Assembly (NCBI RefSeq): GCF_030604785.1
Contig: NZ_JAUVVF010000016.1
Location: forward strand, 1-59,328
Source of the DNA: Paracoccus sp. (in: a-proteobacteria)
GTDB taxonomy: Bacteria > Pseudomonadota > Alphaproteobacteria > Rhodobacterales > Rhodobacteraceae
DNA length: 59,328 nucleotides
Direction: 5' to 3'
The translations under genes were made by a program, and so were the position numbers. Positions 55,255 to 59,328 of the stretch are shown piece after piece (the stretch's first letter is position 1; the number at the start of each line of letters is the position of its first letter). The notes beneath the pieces were generated by a model. It made no database searches. It saw nothing but the letters and a program-made list of their open reading frames with translations, and had not been told where the DNA came from.

Positions 55255-55686
55255 TCAGGGCGCGCGGTCCAGCTTGGACGACAGGTGGATCAGGCTTTCC
55301 GACGACCGCACGCCGTCGATCGCGCCGATCCGGTCCAGCGTGTCGTCAAGCTCGGCCGTCGAGGCCGTGGCCAGTTGCAGCAGCAGATCGACGCGCCCGC
55401 TGGTCGTGTGGATGCGCTCGATCTGGGGCATGACCTTCAGACGCGACAGGATGCCGGGCAGGCTGCGCGGCTCGATCCCCAACAGGACGGTGGCGCGGAT
55501 GCGGCCGGTGCGCGCGGCCTCGCCCAGACGCAGCGTGTAGCCCGCAATGGTGCCGTTGGCCTCCAGCCGTTCCAGCCGGGCCTGAAGGGTGGATCGCGCG
55601 ACGCGCAGCTTGCGGGCCAGAACCGCCACCGACATGCGGGCATCGGTCGAGAGTTGTGCGATGATGGCGCGGTCCAGATCGTCCAA
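55255..55686 (-). CDS. Lrp/AsnC-family transcriptional regulator
   Basis: A 143-residue full-length Lrp-type protein. The helix-turn-helix is near 1-60 (LDRAIIAQLSTDARMSVAVLARKLRVARSTLQARLERLE), followed by the RAM effector domain. It is divergent from a basic-amino-acid decarboxylase, the usual position of a local regulator whose ligand is that enzyme's substrate. Confidence 0.92.
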   Translation of the reverse strand: MDDLDRAIIAQLSTDARMSVAVLARKLRVARSTLQARLERLEANGTIAGYTLRLGEAARTGRIRATVLLGIEPRSLPGILSRLKVMPQIERIHTTSGRVDLLLQLATASTAELDDTLDRIGAIDGVRSSESLIHLSSKLDRAP

Positions 55687-55838
55687 AAGGGGCAGCCTTC
55701 GTCAGAATGACATGAATCCTGGCATATTATCTTGTCGGACGCGCAAATCTATCCTTTTCATCGGTGAAATCGAAACCCATACGCGCCATTCTGGGTTTTT
55801 ACCCGACCCTGCCACCCTTGCGCGCGAAAGGAACTGCC

Positions 55839-56993
55839 ATGGGACAGCACAAGACCGTCTGGGACAATCCCGCCGACATCGTCCGGCACCTCGCGCCCGA
55901 ACATCCGCTGATGGTCTTTGCCCCGACCGTGCTGCAGGACCGCGCGCGCCAGTTTCTTGAGGGATTTCCGGGGCTTGTCACCTATGCGGTGAAGTCCAAC
56001 CCCGAAGAGGCCGTGATCCAGAACCTGGTCGCTGCGGGCATCCGTGGCTTTGACGTGGCATCGCCCTTCGAGATCGATCTGATCGGCCGCCTCGCACCCC
56101 GCGCCGCGCGCCATTACCACAACCCCGTCCGCTCGCGCGCCGAGATCGCGCATGGCGTGGCGGCGGGCATCCGCGCCTGGTCGGTGGACAGCCTGTCGGA
56201 ACTGGACAAGCTGTTCGAGCAGGTTCCCCTGACCGTCGAGGGCGAGGGGGTCGAGATCTCGCCCCGCTTCAAGCTGCCGGTTCTGGGGGCGGCCTATGAT
56301 TTCGGCTCGAAGTTCGGCGCCTCGCCGGAACTGGCCGCCGAGATCCTGCGCCGCGTGGCCGAGCGGGGTTATGTCGCGTCGCTGACCTTCCATCCGGGCA
56401 CGCAATGCACCGACCCGATCGCGTGGGAAAGCTATATCCGCGTCGCGCGCGAAATCTGCGACATGGCCGGCTTGCAGGCGCGGCGCCTGAATGTCGGAGG
56501 GGGCTTTCCCTCGCACCGGGTCATCGGGGTCGAGCCCGACCTGGAGGCGATCTTCCGCGAGATAGGCGAGACCGCGGCCGAGATGTTCGGCGCCGACGCG
56601 CCCGAACTGGTCTGCGAGCCGGGCCGTGGTCTGGTCGCGGATGCGTTCTCGCTGATCACGCGGGTCAAGGGCGTGCGCGACGGTGCGCATGTCTTCCTGA
56701 ATGACGGGACCTATGGCGGGCTGGCCGAACTGCCGATCATCGGCAATATCGACCGGATCGAGGTTCTGGACCCGTCGGGTCGTCCCCGTCAGGGCGAGCG
56801 CAGCGGGCGCGTGATCTTTGGCCCGACCTGCGATTCGGTCGACCGTCTGCCCGGTGAACTGAGCCTGCCCGAAGACGTGGCCGAGGGCGATTTCGTCATC
56901 TTCCACGGCGCGGGCGCCTATTCGACCGTGACGAATACGCGGTTCAACGGGTTCGGGCTGATGGGACACGCCACGGTCATGCGTCTGGACTAG
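55839..56993 (+). CDS. Fold-III PLP decarboxylase (ornithine/diamino-acid type)
   Basis: A 384-residue alanine-racemase-fold decarboxylase. The PLP Lys is in TYAVKSNP near residue 50, GGGFPSH and EPGRGLVA bind the phosphate, and GPTCDSVDRL has the catalytic Cys. Size matches eukaryote-type ornithine decarboxylases, so the product is probably putrescine or a related diamine. An ATG at 55839 with AAAGGA is chosen; the open frame begins 75 bases earlier. It shares its promoter region with the Lrp-type gene. Confidence 0.88.
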   Translation: MGQHKTVWDNPADIVRHLAPEHPLMVFAPTVLQDRARQFLEGFPGLVTYAVKSNPEEAVIQNLVAAGIRGFDVASPFEIDLIGRLAPRAARHYHNPVRSRAEIAHGVAAGIRAWSVDSLSELDKLFEQVPLTVEGEGVEISPRFKLPVLGAAYDFGSKFGASPELAAEILRRVAERGYVASLTFHPGTQCTDPIAWESYIRVAREICDMAGLQARRLNVGGGFPSHRVIGVEPDLEAIFREIGETAAEMFGADAPELVCEPGRGLVADAFSLITRVKGVRDGAHVFLNDGTYGGLAELPIIGNIDRIEVLDPSGRPRQGERSGRVIFGPTCDSVDRLPGELSLPEDVAEGDFVIFHGAGAYSTVTNTRFNGFGLMGHATVMRLD

Positions 56994-57047
56994 GACGTAT
57001 TCCTTTGCGCTAAGGGTTCGCTTACGGTCCTGTGCTAGGCTTTGCCC

Positions 57048-58100
57048 ATGACCGTGAGCTTTCCGACCACCCATCTTGTGCTGATGGACGGCACCTTCGC
57101 CTCGCTTCTGGACGGGCAGCGCAGCTCGATCGGGCGCATCCATCGGCTGGTGACGGGCCAGCTGGGCCTGCCGCCCGCGCCGGGGCGGCTGCGCATCCAT
57201 TACGGGATGGGCCAGCAATGGAACCGCTGGCGCACCCTGCCGGAACTGGCGGCGGGCCGCATCCTCGAAGCGCGCATCGCCGAGGCTTATGGCTGGCTGG
57301 CCTCGGGCTGGCGGCCGGGCCAGCCGATCTTCATGCTGGGCTATTCACGGGGCGCGTTTGCGCTGCGCAGCCTTGCGGGGATGATCGACCGGGTCGGCCT
57401 GCTCAGGCCCGAACACGCGACCGAACGCAACATCCGGCTGGCTTGGCATCTTTATCGCAATGGCGGCGCGGCGCAGGCAATGGCCGCCTTCCGGCGGCGC
57501 TGCCACGATGTCGCGCCGATCCGGATGCTGGGCTGCTTCGACACGGTGATGGCGCTCGGCCTGCGCCTGCCCCTGCTGTGGATGCTGTCCGAGCCGCGCT
57601 TTCGCTTTCACGACGCGCATCTGGGCCAGGGGATCGAACACGGCTTCCACGCCCTGGCGCTGGACGAGACGCGGGCGGCATTCGCGCCCCTGTTGTGGGA
57701 TGACGACCATGCCGCCGGACGGATCGAGCAGGTCTGGTTTCGCGGTGCCCATCCCGATATCGGCGGCCAATTGTCAGGGTTCGAACCCGCGCGCCCCTTG
57801 GCGAACATCCCGCTGGTCTGGATGCTGGAACGGGCGCAGGCGCTTGGATTGCCGCTGCCGCCCGATTGGCAGGCGCTGTTTCCGGTCGATGCCACCGCGC
57901 CCCCGATCGGGTCGTGGCGGCGGTGGGGCAAGCTGTTTCTGGCCCGCGCCCCGCGCATGGTCGGGCGCTATTCGACCGAAAGCCTGCACGCGACGGTTCC
58001 GGTTCCCTATCCCGGCCCCGCGCTGCTGACGGGCGATCTGGCGCCCTCTGCCGACCGGACGCATCGCATCCTGCGCCGCAGGACGGCCCGCCCCGCCTGA
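57048..58100 (+). CDS. DUF2235 alpha/beta-hydrolase-like protein
   Basis: A 350-residue protein of the DUF2235 group. LGYSRGAFALRSLAGMI carries the nucleophile-elbow Ser (G-x-S-x-G), preceded by a family DGT motif (LVLMDGTFAS) and followed by WFRGAHPDIGG with a likely catalytic Asp/His. This domain is shared with Tle1-type phospholipases of type VI secretion, but no secretion genes are near, and there is no signal peptide. Start ATG at 57048; no convincing ribosome site. Confidence 0.85.
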   Translation: MTVSFPTTHLVLMDGTFASLLDGQRSSIGRIHRLVTGQLGLPPAPGRLRIHYGMGQQWNRWRTLPELAAGRILEARIAEAYGWLASGWRPGQPIFMLGYSRGAFALRSLAGMIDRVGLLRPEHATERNIRLAWHLYRNGGAAQAMAAFRRRCHDVAPIRMLGCFDTVMALGLRLPLLWMLSEPRFRFHDAHLGQGIEHGFHALALDETRAAFAPLLWDDDHAAGRIEQVWFRGAHPDIGGQLSGFEPARPLANIPLVWMLERAQALGLPLPPDWQALFPVDATAPPIGSWRRWGKLFLARAPRMVGRYSTESLHATVPVPYPGPALLTGDLAPSADRTHRILRRRTARPA

Positions 58101-58107
58101 GGCCGCT

Positions 58108-58980
58108 TCAGGCGACGGCTTCCAGCCCGCCCGCCGGGCGCACGCCAAGCGCGGCGCAGACATCGCGCGTCAGTTCGGGGCGGTTCAGCGTGTAGAAATG
58201 CAGCCTGTCCACCCCGCCCTCGATCAGCTTCTCGCACAGATCGACGCAAAGGCTGGTGGCCAGCGCGCGTTCGGCCTCGGGGCCGTCCAGCGCGGCCAGT
58301 TGGAAGGCCTGTTCCGCCCAGTCGGGGACGGTCGTGTTGCAGGTCGCGGCGAAACGCTTGGTCCCGGCCCAGCTTTGCACCGGCAGGATGCCCGGAATGA
58401 TCGGCGCGTCGATCCCTGCGGCGACGCAGCGGTCGCGGAAGCGGAAGAACGTGTCCGGCTCAAAGAAGAACTGCGTGATCGCGCTGCTGGCGCCCGCATC
58501 GATCTTTCGCTTGAGCCAGGCGATGTCGGCATCCGATCCGGTGCTGTCGGGATGCGGCTCGGGATAGGCGCCGACGCGGATGGTCATGTCGCCGCGCGCG
58601 GCGATGGCCTCGATCAGCTCGATCGAATGGGCGAAGCCCTCGGGATGGGGGGTGAAGCGCTCGGCGCCCTTGGGCGCGTCGCCGCGCAGCGCGACGATCT
58701 CGCGGATGCCCGCATCGGCGTAGGATTGCACGATCTCCAGCGTTTCGGCGCGCGTGGCCTCGACGCAGGTCAGATGCGCCGCGACCTCCAGGCCGAACTG
58801 GCGGTTGATCGTGGTCACCGCCTCATGCGTCAGCTTGCGGGTCGTGCCGCCCGCGCCATAGGTGACCGACACGAAATCCGGCGCCAGCGGCGCCAGCGCG
58901 CGGGCGGTTTCCCACAGCTTGAACGATGCCTCCAGCGTCTTGGGCGGGAAGAACTCGAAGCTGATTCTGGGCGCGGACAT
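58108..58980 (-). CDS. metF: Methylenetetrahydrofolate reductase
   Basis: A 290-residue FAD-dependent TIM-barrel enzyme giving 5-methyltetrahydrofolate for methionine synthesis. FEFFPPKT is the N-terminal signature, FVSVTYGAGG and HLTCV follow, and ITQFFFEPDTF and GILPVQSW are typical. It has an AAAGGA ribosome site. It is divergent from metR, and two MetR-box-like palindromes lie between them. Confidence 0.96.
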   Translation of the reverse strand: MSAPRISFEFFPPKTLEASFKLWETARALAPLAPDFVSVTYGAGGTTRKLTHEAVTTINRQFGLEVAAHLTCVEATRAETLEIVQSYADAGIREIVALRGDAPKGAERFTPHPEGFAHSIELIEAIAARGDMTIRVGAYPEPHPDSTGSDADIAWLKRKIDAGASSAITQFFFEPDTFFRFRDRCVAAGIDAPIIPGILPVQSWAGTKRFAATCNTTVPDWAEQAFQLAALDGPEAERALATSLCVDLCEKLIEGGVDRLHFYTLNRPELTRDVCAALGVRPAGGLEAVA

Positions 58981-59025
58981 GGCGGTTCCTTTCTGTTGGC
59001 GCCTCTTGTGCCACGCGGCGCGGCG

Positions 59026-59038
59026 TGAGACAAATTCA
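59026..59038. promoter_or_regulatory. MetR-box-like site 1 in the metF-metR gap
   Basis: TGAG-ACAAA-TTCA matches the enterobacterial MetR consensus TGAA-N5-TTCA with one change. It lies 46 bases before the metF start. Confidence 0.5.
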
Positions 59039-59056
59039 TAATCCTCAAGATCAACC

Positions 59057-59069
59057 TGAGTTCCGCTCA
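59057..59069. promoter_or_regulatory. MetR-box-like site 2 next to the metR start
   Basis: TGAG-TTCCG-CTCA is a perfect palindrome of the same geometry, ending two bases before the metR ATG, a good place for self-repression. Confidence 0.5.
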
Positions 59070-59071
59070 TC

Positions 59072-59328
59072 ATGCATCTCGAATTACGGCATCTGCGCAC
59101 CGTCCATGCGATCCACGAACAGGGCGGTCTGGCCCGCGCGGCCGAGCTGCTGAACATCACGCAGAGCGCGCTGTCCCATCAGGTCAAGGCGCTGGAGGAA
59201 CAGGCCGGGGTCGAGCTGTTCGTCCGCCGCGCCAAGCCCATGCGGCTGTCGGCGGCGGGGATGCGCCTTCTGCGGCTGGCCGAGCAGGTGCTGCCCATGG
59301 TCGCCGCCACCGAGGCCGAGTTCAAGGG
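59072..59328 (+). CDS. metR: LysR-family regulator MetR, N-terminal part
   Basis: The first 85 residues of a LysR-type regulator, cut by the window end. The winged helix-turn-helix is complete: LELRHLRTVHAIHEQGGLARAAELLNITQSALSHQVKALEEQAG, then ELFVRRAKPMRLSAAG. 'HLELRHL...' and divergence from metF identify it as MetR, which activates methionine genes with homocysteine as coinducer. Confidence 0.88.
   Translation, partial: MHLELRHLRTVHAIHEQGGLARAAELLNITQSALSHQVKALEEQAGVELFVRRAKPMRLSAAGMRLLRLAEQVLPMVAATEAEFK

Noticed and set aside
58981..59071. SAM or SAH riboswitch before metF
   Set aside because: The gap is under 100 bases and no paired core typical of these riboswitches is visible; MetR-like sites explain it better.

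Overview
The window is high-GC DNA from an alphaproteobacterium, most likely a motile member of the Rhodobacteraceae/Paracoccaceae (Paracoccus- or Rhodobacter-like). The evidence is the CcrM-type GANTC methyltransferase with GANTC sites in its own leader, the plant-type glutamate-cysteine ligase, the pyrB-pseudo-dihydroorotase-plsY order, and an alphaproteobacterial chemotaxis operon. Assignment is by protein family and gene order only; no database was consulted.

Layout. 1-112 is the 3' end of an IS630-family transposase. It abuts, and appears to have replaced the end of, a cytoplasmic PAS-type chemoreceptor gene (4-1776, minus). An MFS transporter follows (1871-3097). 3205-8134 (minus) is a chemotaxis operon in the order STAS/CheS-like, cheY, cheA, cheW, cheR, cheY2, small CheT-like protein. 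Divergent from it are cheB, cheD and a membrane chemoreceptor (8351-11879). 12072-17991 holds a FIST-domain sensor, a 1321-residue multi-PAS/GAF hybrid histidine kinase and a LuxR-type response regulator. 18010-22509 (minus) is a flagellar basal-body/rod operon (flgB flgC fliE fliQ flgF flgG flgA flgH fliL), with fliI divergent at 22608-23927. The first 24 kb is thus essentially one motility and signal-transduction block.

24-33 kb is mixed metabolism and envelope: a Crp-like regulator with a TTG start, an L,D-transpeptidase, an orphan TRAP large permease, a thioesterase and enoyl-CoA hydratase pair, a HutC-like regulator, an MFS exporter, a sulfotransferase-like/GT90 fusion, allA, rnhB and ccrM. 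A perfect intrinsic terminator follows ccrM. Next come an atypical lower-GC orphan gene and a 350-base stretch without a gene (35.1-36 kb), a candidate acquired patch.

36-59 kb is mostly housekeeping: LacI-type regulator, S49 peptidase, Ca/Na antiporter, pteridine-reductase-like SDR, uvrC, pgsA, moaD, moaE, gshA, plsY, a catalytically dead dihydroorotase, pyrB, a MATE exporter, an Lrp effector-domain-only protein, a HisC-like aminotransferase, valS, an Lrp/AsnC regulator divergent from a fold-III decarboxylase, a DUF2235 protein, and metF divergent from metR, which runs off the window.

The observations most worth follow-up are: a receptor tail apparently supplied by antisense IS sequence; a CheB whose receiver domain lacks the phosphoacceptor Asp; CheS- and CheT-like accessory proteins; the FIST/hybrid-kinase/regulator module; one palindromic operator shared by two drug-efflux-type promoters; the sulfotransferase/GT90 fusion; and a GANTC cluster ahead of ccrM. 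No tRNA, rRNA, CRISPR array or complete insertion sequence was seen.
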